A stretch of DNA of 42,649 bases from contig SIAK01000019.1 of assembly GCA_009691805.1 (NCBI GenBank), positions 1-42,649 of the forward strand, given 5' to 3'. Below the pieces are notes generated by a model, which saw nothing but the letters and a program-made list of their open reading frames with translations, did not search any database and was not told where the DNA came from. The stretch is from Phycisphaerales bacterium. GTDB taxonomy: Bacteria > Planctomycetota > Phycisphaerae > Phycisphaerales > SM1A02. The first letter of the stretch is position 1. The number at the start of each line of letters is the position of its first letter. The position numbers and the translations under genes are program-made. Shown here piece by piece: positions 1-7,314 of the stretch.

Positions 1-2
1 CC

Positions 3-698
3 GATTCGGGATCGCTCGGCAGCACGATTGTTCCCGCGATCACAGACAGCGCTCAACTCCGTGATCTCGTGCGGGATGGTGCGCGTTGGATTGCAACGTT
101 CAGCGACGGCAGCATTCGCGTGAGCAATGCAATCGCGGCGCCGTGGAGCGCCTTCGTTCCCGCACTTTCTTCGCTTGATCCCTACGGTCTGTACGCCGAC
201 AGTGCGCACAATCGTTTGCTTGTTGCCGATCGCGCGACGAGTCGCGTCTTGGCGTTCGCGCTTTCTAACGGCGCCGATCTTGGTCCGTGGGATGTGCAGA
301 ACGGCGCGATGCTGAACAATTGCACGCATCTTGCGCTCTCGGGCGATGGACGCGCGCTGGTCGTTTGTTCGGGCAATTCCTCAAGCACGGTGAATGGATA
401 CAACCTCGAATCTGGTTACACCGAGCGCACCTATCGTGTCTATCCATCCGACGCGCCGCGCGCGTATGCCATCGCCATCGCGAGTGCGAGCGCGACGGAT
501 GCAAACGGAAATCTCATTCCAGACGCGTGCGAAACAGCGAGCGCAGATCTCAATGGTGACGGCGTGGTGAACGCGGCGGACCTCGCGATGCTGCTCAATA
601 GTTGGGGTGCGTGCGCTGCTTGCTCGGCGGACCTGACGGGCGATGCAGTGGTCGACGCGGCAGACCTCGCGTTGCTTCTCAACGCGTGGATGGTGTAA
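3..698 (+). CDS. Secreted protein with C-terminal dockerin-like repeats (5' end outside window)
   Basis: The frame is open to the left edge, so the start lies upstream; a GTG at 69 is only an internal candidate. The visible N-terminal part (GLYADSAHNRLLVAD, HLALSGDGRALVVC) has the rhythm of beta-propeller blades. A linker DANGNLIPDAC, typical of planctomycete secreted proteins, precedes two EF-hand-like dockerin repeats: DLNGDGVVNAADLAMLLNSW and, about 25 residues later, DLTGDAVVDAADLALLLNAW, with the Asp/Asn calcium ligands in place. The protein ends three residues after the second repeat. Dockerins in cellulosomes bind cohesins. In Phycisphaerae such tails are common without a visible cohesin and may be surface-sorting or anchoring signals (inference). 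Enzymatic function cannot be judged from this part. It is followed after 17 nt by a PAP2 gene on the same strand. Confidence 0.8.
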   Translation, partial: DSGSLGSTIVPAITDSAQLRDLVRDGARWIATFSDGSIRVSNAIAAPWSAFVPALSSLDPYGLYADSAHNRLLVADRATSRVLAFALSNGADLGPWDVQNGAMLNNCTHLALSGDGRALVVCSGNSSSTVNGYNLESGYTERTYRVYPSDAPRAYAIAIASASATDANGNLIPDACETASADLNGDGVVNAADLAMLLNSWGACAACSADLTGDAVVDAADLALLLNAWMV

Positions 699-715
699 TC
701 GCATACGCTCATCCT

Positions 716-1363
716 GTGCGAGTAAAGCTTACGCATCCTGTCTCCCTTCTCGTTGGGTTCGTCGTGCTCGCGGTCTGCGCGATTGCATTTGTCGATCGCG
801 AGTTTGCCCTTTGGTGTAAGGGCTTCGCAGCATCGATGCATCCAGTCGTGCGGACGACGATCGAGTTGCTGAACGAAGCGGGGGAAGGAAAGTATTGGGT
901 GCTCGCGTCTGCCGCGTGCTTCATCCTGCTCGCAGTTTTCAAGCAACACAATCTTGCGCGCTGGAGTTTCGCGATGCTTGCGTCGGTTGGTTTGAGCGGA
1001 CTATTAGTGAACGCGCTCAAGCTGATCTTTGGTCGGTACCGACCGGATTTACTCCACAAACAAGGTCAGTACGGATTTGAGTTCTTCCAGTTCAGCGTGG
1101 GATACGACACGATGAGTTTTCCATCCGGACACGCGACGACGATCGCGTCTGTGTGCATGGTGCTGTGGTACATGCTTCCGAAATGGCGTGTGGTGTGGGT
1201 GCTGCTTTGGATGGGCGTGCTCGCGGCAAGGTTGCTCGCGACCGCGCATTTCTTGGGAGATGTGCTTGCGGGTTCTGCACTTGGCGCGAGCGTGGCGCTG
1301 CTGGTGCTCCGCATTTGGAGACGACGATTCGCCGCGAGCGTTCCGGTTGCACTCAACTCCTAG
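716..1363 (+). CDS. PAP2-family membrane phosphatase
   Basis: A 215-aa integral membrane protein. All three motifs of the PAP2/acid-phosphatase superfamily are visible in order: KLIFGRYRPD, FPSGHAT and ARLLATAHFLGD, which supply the catalytic histidines and the phosphate-binding Lys/Arg. Several hydrophobic segments surround them, so the active site is expected at the outer face of the membrane, acting on a lipid phosphate or pyrophosphate such as phosphatidate or undecaprenyl pyrophosphate. The exact substrate cannot be told. I chose the GTG at 716 (VRVKLTHPVSLLVG) because the longer reading frame would overlap the dockerin gene and has no family similarity. The 3' end overlaps by 11 nt the end of the convergent ABC-ATPase gene. 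Confidence 0.88.
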   Translation: MRVKLTHPVSLLVGFVVLAVCAIAFVDREFALWCKGFAASMHPVVRTTIELLNEAGEGKYWVLASAACFILLAVFKQHNLARWSFAMLASVGLSGLLVNALKLIFGRYRPDLLHKQGQYGFEFFQFSVGYDTMSFPSGHATTIASVCMVLWYMLPKWRVVWVLLWMGVLAARLLATAHFLGDVLAGSALGASVALLVLRIWRRRFAASVPVALNS

Positions 1364-2513
1364 CAGTTGGAACGCGCGCGCCGACCTCGCCAACTTCGAA
1401 AAGATGCGCATGCGAAGGCGCGAGCGTGACATGCACCGCATCACCCTCGCGCACACCCGCGACAGATTCGGGTGTCGCGCGCAGCACAAGTCGACCCCAT
1501 GCGGATTGCAGCGCGAGATCAGTGCGATCGCCGAGGGATTCAATGGATTGCACAGTTGCGGGCAACGCGTGAGCGCTTGCGCCCGAGAGCAGTAGTCGAT
1601 CAGGGCGGATGCCGAGTGCGATCGATTGCGGCGACGCATTGCTGAGTGATGGCCAATGTGCCGCAAGCGGCATGCGGAAACCATGCGATTCGAATCCCAA
1701 TTCGCCGTGTTGCACGGAGAGATCGCCGTCGATGAGATTCATCTGTGGAGTGCCAATGAATCCTGCAACAAACCGATTCGCGGGCGTGTCGTAACACGCT
1801 GCGGGCGTGGCATTCTGTTGAATGCGCCCTTGATGCATGACCACGAGTCGATCTGCGAGCGTCATCGCCTCTTCTTGATCGTGCGTGACGTAGACAATGG
1901 TCGCGCGAAGTCGTCGATGCAGTTGTCGAAGCTCCGATCGCGTCTCGATGCGAAGTCGCGCGTCGAGATTCGAGAGCGGCTCATCGAACAGGAACACTTT
2001 TGGACTGCGCGCAATCGCGCGACCAACGGCAACGCGCTGCCGCTGTCCGCCCGAGAGTTCGCGTGGATATCGCGCAAGCAACGGCTCGAGTCCGAGTGTC
2101 TGTGCAACAGTGGCGACGCGCGCGTCGATGGCACGACTCTCTGCGCGCATCGCATCGGAGTTCCCGCGCAGCAGCGCAGCAAGTGCGGACTTGTGCGTGC
2201 GACGCGCATCGAGTCCGAACGCGATGTTCTGCTGCACAGTGAGATGGGGATAGAGCGCGTAGTTCTGAAACACAAACGCGATGTCGCGTTCTTTCGCGGT
2301 GCAATCATTGACGCGCCGTGCGTCGAGTTCAAGTGTGCCGCTCGTGATCTCTTCAAGACCAGCGAGCATGCGAAGGGTCGTGCTCTTGCCGCATCCGCTC
2401 GGACCGACGAGGACGCAGAACTCCCCCTCGCCGATCGAAAGATCGATCGCATCGACGGCGCGCACGCCGCCCTCGTAGACCTTACTGACCTGTTTGAATG
2501 CAATGGTTGCCAT
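1353..2513 (-). CDS. ABC transporter ATP-binding protein, carbohydrate type (MalK/UgpC-like)
   Basis: A 386-aa ATPase of the CUT1 sugar-importer class. It starts MATIAFKQVSKVYEGG. Visible are Walker A GPSGCGKST, the Q-loop region FVFQNYALYPHL, signature LSGGQRQR, Walker B VFLFDEPLSNLD and the switch VTHD. The C-terminal 130 or so residues (LGIRPDRLLLSG onward) form the TOBE/OB regulatory extension of MalK-type proteins. Length is normal for the family. It is the last gene of a leftward three-gene importer operon, 19 nt after the MalG-type permease, and would energise that permease pair from the cytoplasmic face. The neighbouring malQ and glgP suggest malto-oligosaccharides as substrate. MalK-type subunits are often shared between sugar systems, so this could also serve other importers. 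Confidence 0.95.
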   Translation of the reverse strand: MATIAFKQVSKVYEGGVRAVDAIDLSIGEGEFCVLVGPSGCGKSTTLRMLAGLEEITSGTLELDARRVNDCTAKERDIAFVFQNYALYPHLTVQQNIAFGLDARRTHKSALAALLRGNSDAMRAESRAIDARVATVAQTLGLEPLLARYPRELSGGQRQRVAVGRAIARSPKVFLFDEPLSNLDARLRIETRSELRQLHRRLRATIVYVTHDQEEAMTLADRLVVMHQGRIQQNATPAACYDTPANRFVAGFIGTPQMNLIDGDLSVQHGELGFESHGFRMPLAAHWPSLSNASPQSIALGIRPDRLLLSGASAHALPATVQSIESLGDRTDLALQSAWGRLVLRATPESVAGVREGDAVHVTLAPSHAHLFEVGEVGARVPTARS

Positions 2514-2532
2514 AAGGTGGATGCTCGAAAAA

Positions 2533-3387
2533 TCAGCCCTTCACAGCGCCGCGCGCGAGTCCTTCGACGAAGGTCTTCTGCGCAGCGATGAAAATGAGAA
2601 TGCAAGGGATCATCGTGAGAAGTGAAAGTGCCATCAAGAGATGCACGTCTTCAAGTCCGCCGTACTGGTTCTTGAACGAGTTGAGCGCAACCGCGAGCGT
2701 CGCGGAAGCATCGGAGTGCAGATAGATAAGCGGCGCGAGAAAGTCATTCCACGTGCCAATGAATGTGAAGACCGCGCAGATTGCACTCACCGGTCGGCAG
2801 AGCGGAAGCATGATGCGCCACCAGATGGCGAGGTAGCCAAGTCCATCCACGCGCGCGGCTTCGACGAGCGACTCCGGAATCTGCGCGATGAATTGCCTGT
2901 ACATGAAGATGAAAAACGCGTTGCCGAAATACGCGGGCACGACCAGCGGCAAGATCGAGTCGATCCATCCGAACTCACGGAAGAGCAGGAAGAGCGGAAT
3001 CATCGTCACCTGTCCTGGCAGCATCATGGTCGCGAGCATCACGAGAAAAAGGCTGCGGCTTCCGCGAAAGCGAAGGCGCGCGAACGCGTAGCCAACCAAA
3101 CTTGACGAGAGCACCGTGCCTGCAACGACGAGCACGGTGACAACGATGGAATTCGAGAGCGCGTCGATAAATCCCCACCACGGAGTGCTGCCGGTTTCTT
3201 GCATCGCATGCGCGTAGTTGCTCCACTGCGGATCCGTGGGGAAGAGCACGATGCCACTACTGCCTGTAATTGCAGCCTCCGCGCGTTGCGGTGTCTCGAG
3301 GCTGACGGCGCACATCCACCAGAGTGGAAACGCGAACGCTGCCGCGCCAAGTATGAGCAGAAGATATTGCAGTGCGTGTCGTTTCAT
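2533..3387 (-). CDS. Carbohydrate ABC transporter permease (MalG type)
   Basis: A 284-aa inner-membrane permease with about six hydrophobic segments. It starts with a membrane helix (YLLLILGAAAFAFPLWWM). The cytoplasmic EAA loop that docks to the ATPase is visible as EAARVDGLGYLAIWWRIMLP, followed by typical binding-protein-dependent-transport family sequence. The C-terminus KTFVEGLARGAVKG matches the MalG/CUT1 pattern, in which the tail contacts the substrate pathway. It sits 7 nt downstream of the fused binding-protein/permease gene and 19 nt upstream of the ATPase, which implies one transcript. It would form the heterodimeric channel with the MalF-like half of the fusion protein. Confidence 0.93.
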   Translation of the reverse strand: MKRHALQYLLLILGAAAFAFPLWWMCAVSLETPQRAEAAITGSSGIVLFPTDPQWSNYAHAMQETGSTPWWGFIDALSNSIVVTVLVVAGTVLSSSLVGYAFARLRFRGSRSLFLVMLATMMLPGQVTMIPLFLLFREFGWIDSILPLVVPAYFGNAFFIFMYRQFIAQIPESLVEAARVDGLGYLAIWWRIMLPLCRPVSAICAVFTFIGTWNDFLAPLIYLHSDASATLAVALNSFKNQYGGLEDVHLLMALSLLTMIPCILIFIAAQKTFVEGLARGAVKG

Positions 3388-3394
3388 GCGTGCA

Positions 3395-5788
3395 TCACTT
3401 CTTCATGGCCTCGTAGTACACAGCGCGAGAACTCATCCGCAGAATGATCGCGGTCAACACCAAGACGACGAGCAGCAAGATCCACGCCATCGCGCTCGCG
3501 TATCCCATGTCGTAGAGTTCAAATGCGTGATTGAAAAGATAGAGCACGTAGAAGCGCGTGAGATCGCCAGGTTCGCCGCCCGTCATCACGAAGGCTTGCG
3601 TGAACACTTGAAACGATCCAATGATCGCCATGATGAGATTGAAGAGGATGACAGGCGAGAGCATCGGCAGCGTGATGCGCCAGAATTTGCGCCACGCAGA
3701 AGCACCGTCAATCTCCGCGGCTTCGTAGAGGTCCTTCGGAATCTGCTGCAATCCTGCGAGATACACCATCATCGATCCGCCGATGAGCCAGAAGCTCATC
3801 AATGCAAACGCTGGAGGCGCAGCAATCGCCGCGTCCTTGCCAAACCACTCCGGTCCTGCGATGCCAATCATTTCGAGGAGACGATTCGCAAGTCCGCCTT
3901 CGCTATCAAAGACCCATCTCCAGAGAATCGCGACACCCACACCCGCGAGCACGCTCGGCAGATACCACGCGGCGCGAAAGAGCGCGATGCCGCGCACCTT
4001 CTGTGCGAGCAATATCGCAGCCAGCAAAGAGAGCAACTGTCCGATCGGCACAGCGATCGCGGCGTAAAACAGCGTCACACGAATCGAAGTATGGAATCGA
4101 CCGTCGCGCGCAATCAGTTGTGTGTAGTTGTCGCTGCCAACCCAATGCGCCGAGGAGAGTGGACCAACGCCTTGCCAATCGGTCATCGACAAAATGAGTG
4201 AGTAAAAAATCGGAAACGCCATGAAGAGCAGCGCGCCAAGAACCCACGGTGAAGCGAAGAGAAATCCCGCGCGCTCTTCGCTGCGTACCGAGAGCGCGTG
4301 TGGTGGTCGAATCCATGGATAGAGGATCCATCCAAGCAGCAGCGCGAGCAGCGAGAAGCCGATCCACGAGACGATGTTCCACGGCATAGGCATCGGTTGC
4401 GTTCCACCCGGAACGAACTGCACATGCGCATCCCACTTCGCGCGGAACTCTAGGATCGCTTGCGCGATTGTGAGGTCGCCACTCTTGAGTCCTTGATCCA
4501 TCGTCGAGCCAAGCAACTGTTCAAACGTAGGATCAGCAGGCCACGCGACAACTTGCGCTGACGCGATCGCATCGAGGTAGCCTTGATTGTTCGCAGGCGA
4601 CAGCGTGGATTCGAGAAACGCGGGACTCTGGGCAACACTCTTGAGCGTTGGAATGGCGAGCCCCAATCGCGCGTTCGCAGCCTGGCTCTTTGCATTCGTC
4701 AACCACTTCACGAGTTCCCAAGACTCTTCGGCGTGCCGAGTGTTCTTTGCGATCGACCAACTGACGGTCAACACGCAATTCGCTGCATCCTTGCCGCGCG
4801 GAAGCGGCGCGAAATCCCATGCAAATCCGCCTTGCTCGCTCGATGGAATATTGCGATAGCTCGGCACGACCCAGCGACCGAATGGTCCCGCCATGCCGAC
4901 CTTGCCACCAAGAAACACACTCGCGCCCGTGGCGATCTTGCTCTTGCCGCTCGTCAGTGTGTGCGCTTCATCGTGCCGCCACGCGCGCAATTGCTCGAGT
5001 GCGACGCGCGCTGCGGGTTCTTCAACGCGAATGGCGAGGAGATCGCCATCGATTGCTTCGGCGCCCTCCGTGCGCAAATACGTCCGCACCATGACGGGCC
5101 AGGTGACGAACTCACTTCCCGTGATACCTGGCAATGCGCCAAGCGCGCGCGCGTCCTTGATGTATTCGTCCCACGTCCAATCACTCGTTGGAAACGCGAT
5201 GCCTGCTTTGCGGAAGAGATCTTTGTTGTAGTAGAAACCGACAGTCGTGAAATCCTTCGGAATTCCGTAGAGCGTTCCGCTGCCGACACGCGCGCCGTCG
5301 AAACGAAATGCTTCGACAGTCTGCGGATAAAACGCATCAAGATCGAGCGCGTCACTCTTGCCGCTCTGCGCTTCTTGCGCGACGTAACTGTCGAGCGGAA
5401 GGAGGAGATCAAGGCTCGCGAAGTTTGCGAGGCGCTCATATCCGACGTAGAAAACATCTGGCGGCGCACCCGCAGCCATCATCGTTTGCAGTTTCGTGTA
5501 GAAACTTCCCGCATCGCCTGGATTGATGCGCTCGACGCGCACGCCAGGATGCGCGAGCTCGAACTCTCGCAACGCATCTTCGACGATGCGATCTTCCTCT
5601 TGACCTCCATCGCCCGACCAATGCATCACCGTGAGGGTCTTTTCGTTCGGACGCTCTTGATCACGATGCATCGTGCGCCACCCAACGCGCGCAAACGCTG
5701 CGAGGGTGAGCAGTACGGCGATGAAGACGAGCGCACTTCGCGCGATGCGCAAGAGCGGTCGAAGTGCACTTCCGAGAGGCGAATCCAT
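3395..5788 (-). CDS. Fused sugar-binding protein and MalF-type ABC permease
   Basis: A 797-aa protein that joins two normally separate subunits. Residues about 15-35 are a membrane anchor. Residues about 50-440 are a family-1 extracellular sugar-binding domain (LTVMHWSGDGGQ, YTKLQTMMAAGAPPDVFYV, YGIPKDFTTVGFYYNKDLF). After a helix at about 468-490 comes a complete MalF-like permease domain (AGFLFASPWVLGALLFMAFP) with its EAA loop YEAAEIDGASAWRKFWR near residues 687-703. There is no stop codon or frame break between the halves, and both look intact. The binding domain would be tethered outside the cytoplasmic membrane directly on the channel. It is the first gene of the importer operon. Similar tethered receptors are known in amino-acid and osmolyte importers (GlnP, OpuA types); in CUT1 sugar systems they are less usual. 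The substrate is inferred from neighbours to be malto-oligosaccharide. Confidence 0.92.
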   Translation of the reverse strand: MDSPLGSALRPLLRIARSALVFIAVLLTLAAFARVGWRTMHRDQERPNEKTLTVMHWSGDGGQEEDRIVEDALREFELAHPGVRVERINPGDAGSFYTKLQTMMAAGAPPDVFYVGYERLANFASLDLLLPLDSYVAQEAQSGKSDALDLDAFYPQTVEAFRFDGARVGSGTLYGIPKDFTTVGFYYNKDLFRKAGIAFPTSDWTWDEYIKDARALGALPGITGSEFVTWPVMVRTYLRTEGAEAIDGDLLAIRVEEPAARVALEQLRAWRHDEAHTLTSGKSKIATGASVFLGGKVGMAGPFGRWVVPSYRNIPSSEQGGFAWDFAPLPRGKDAANCVLTVSWSIAKNTRHAEESWELVKWLTNAKSQAANARLGLAIPTLKSVAQSPAFLESTLSPANNQGYLDAIASAQVVAWPADPTFEQLLGSTMDQGLKSGDLTIAQAILEFRAKWDAHVQFVPGGTQPMPMPWNIVSWIGFSLLALLLGWILYPWIRPPHALSVRSEERAGFLFASPWVLGALLFMAFPIFYSLILSMTDWQGVGPLSSAHWVGSDNYTQLIARDGRFHTSIRVTLFYAAIAVPIGQLLSLLAAILLAQKVRGIALFRAAWYLPSVLAGVGVAILWRWVFDSEGGLANRLLEMIGIAGPEWFGKDAAIAAPPAFALMSFWLIGGSMMVYLAGLQQIPKDLYEAAEIDGASAWRKFWRITLPMLSPVILFNLIMAIIGSFQVFTQAFVMTGGEPGDLTRFYVLYLFNHAFELYDMGYASAMAWILLLVVLVLTAIILRMSSRAVYYEAMKK

Positions 5789-5816
5789 GAGCCGTCGAGT
5801 ATAAAGAAAGATCGCA
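5789..5816. promoter_or_regulatory. 28-nt divergent intergenic region with back-to-back -10-like boxes
   Basis: Only 28 nt separate the start codons of the importer operon (leftward) and malQ (rightward). The centre holds the one AT-rich stretch. Read rightward, TATAAA at 5800-5805 lies 11 nt before the malQ ATG. Read leftward, TATACT (5803 to 5798) lies about 10 nt before the importer ATG. Neither gene has a Shine-Dalgarno sequence here. If these are the -10 boxes, both transcripts would be leaderless or almost so, and the two promoters would share bases. This is an inference from consensus resemblance; no convincing -35 box was found. Confidence 0.4.
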
Positions 5817-7247
5817 ATGCCACGCGCCGCACTTCAAGTTCGTGAACATGCACTCGTCGCTCAACGACGTGCGGGCGTTCTCATGCATGTGACGAGTCTT
5901 CCCGCGCGGCATGGCGTGGGGGACTTTGGTCCGAGCGCATACGCCTTTGTGGATTGGCTCGCCGACGCAGGTTTTTCTCTCTGGCAGATGCTGCCGATTG
6001 GACCTGTGGGTTACGGCGATTCACCGTACGGATCGAGCTCATCCTTTGCGATCGAGCCGCTACTGCTTTCGCTTGATATTCTCGCTGCGGATGGACTTCT
6101 GACGCAAGCAGAGATTCGCCCTTCGAGTGCGCTGAGCGGCGCGAAACAGGTGCAATACAAACAAGCACGCGCATGCAAACTTCCGCTCTACGCGATTGCT
6201 TTTGCTCGCTGGCAAGCGCGCGGAGGCGATCGACGCGCTGAGTACATCGCGTTTCGCAAACGAGCGCGCAGTTGGTTAGAAGACTGGCTTCGCTTTCTCG
6301 GTGAGCGCGAGGGATACCACGCTTTCGTGCAGTTTGCGCTCGATGTGCAATGGCGCATGCTCCGAGCACACGCGAAGAGTCGGTGTATCTACTGCATTGG
6401 TGATGTGCCGATCTTCGTGATTCGAGAGAGCGCGGATTGCATGGCGCATCCCGAACTTTTTCGACTCGATGCAAAGGGTCGAAGCGAAGTGCTCACAGGA
6501 GTGCCGCCTGATTGTTTTTCGACGGAAGGGCAACTGTGGGGACATCCACATTACCGTTGGAAAGAGCATGAGCGCACGAACTTCGCGTGGTGGACGCAAC
6601 GATTGAGCATTGCAGCGGAGCGATTCGATCTTATTCGCATCGATCACTTTGTTGGGTTGCATCACGCATATGAAGTGAAGGCAGGCGCGAAGAACGCGCG
6701 CGAGGGTCGATGGGTAGCTGCGTCAGGTCGCGAACTCTTGACAGCGTTCGCGAAGGCTTGTGATGGCGCGCTTCCGTTGATCGCTGAGGATCTCGGTGCA
6801 TGTACGCCTGAAGTTGTTGCGTTGCGCGATGATTTCAAACTGCCTGGCATGCGACTTCTTGAGAATGCGTTTTGGAGCGGTCGATCGGGTGATCTTCCGC
6901 ATCAGCATCCGCAGCGATGCGTCGCGTATCCGGGCACGCACGACAACAACACGATTGAAGGCTGGTGGAAAGATTTGCCGCGTGAACAACGCGCGCGGTT
7001 CCGAGCGTATGCGGGCAGTGGCGCGGTGCATGAGGCGATGTTGCGCATCTTGTGGGCGAGCAGCGCGAACCTCGCGATTGCGTCGATGCAGGATCTGCTC
7101 GGACTTGGTCGCGCTCACCGTATGAATACGCCTGGTGTTGCGGAGGGGAATTGGACGTGGCGCATGCCTGCACGACATTGCACACCGATGCTTGCGAAGC
7201 ACTGCGCAGCGCAGCTTGAAGCAACAGGTCGCCTCGTCGATGGCTGA
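5817..7247 (+). CDS. malQ: 4-alpha-glucanotransferase (amylomaltase, GH77)
   Basis: A 476-aa cytoplasmic enzyme that transfers alpha-1,4-glucan segments between malto-oligosaccharides and releases glucose. Family landmarks are clear: GVLMHVTSLPARHGVGDFG at the N-terminus, WQMLPIGPVGYGDSPYGSSS, the nucleophile region LIRIDHFVG (Asp276 by this start), the acid/base region IAEDLGACTPE (Glu324) and the third-acid region YPGTHDNNT. The length matches bacterial MalQ. The ATG at 5817 is the first in frame after the divergent importer start. The next gene, glgP, follows closely and may overlap its stop codon. Together with the ABC importer this makes a maltodextrin uptake and breakdown unit. Confidence 0.95.
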   Translation: MPRAALQVREHALVAQRRAGVLMHVTSLPARHGVGDFGPSAYAFVDWLADAGFSLWQMLPIGPVGYGDSPYGSSSSFAIEPLLLSLDILAADGLLTQAEIRPSSALSGAKQVQYKQARACKLPLYAIAFARWQARGGDRRAEYIAFRKRARSWLEDWLRFLGEREGYHAFVQFALDVQWRMLRAHAKSRCIYCIGDVPIFVIRESADCMAHPELFRLDAKGRSEVLTGVPPDCFSTEGQLWGHPHYRWKEHERTNFAWWTQRLSIAAERFDLIRIDHFVGLHHAYEVKAGAKNAREGRWVAASGRELLTAFAKACDGALPLIAEDLGACTPEVVALRDDFKLPGMRLLENAFWSGRSGDLPHQHPQRCVAYPGTHDNNTIEGWWKDLPREQRARFRAYAGSGAVHEAMLRILWASSANLAIASMQDLLGLGRAHRMNTPGVAEGNWTWRMPARHCTPMLAKHCAAQLEATGRLVDG

Positions 7248-7314
7248 TGCAGTACCAACGCGGAACGAACGCGGATCCGACAGCCCGTACCATTCGCGAT
7301 TCGATTGCACTCCT

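Noticed and set aside
4583-5845. A 420-codon rightward frame antisense to the binding-protein/permease fusion
   Set aside because: It is Arg/Cys-rich with no family pattern, while the opposite strand encodes a clear transporter. It is a shadow frame of GC-biased codons.
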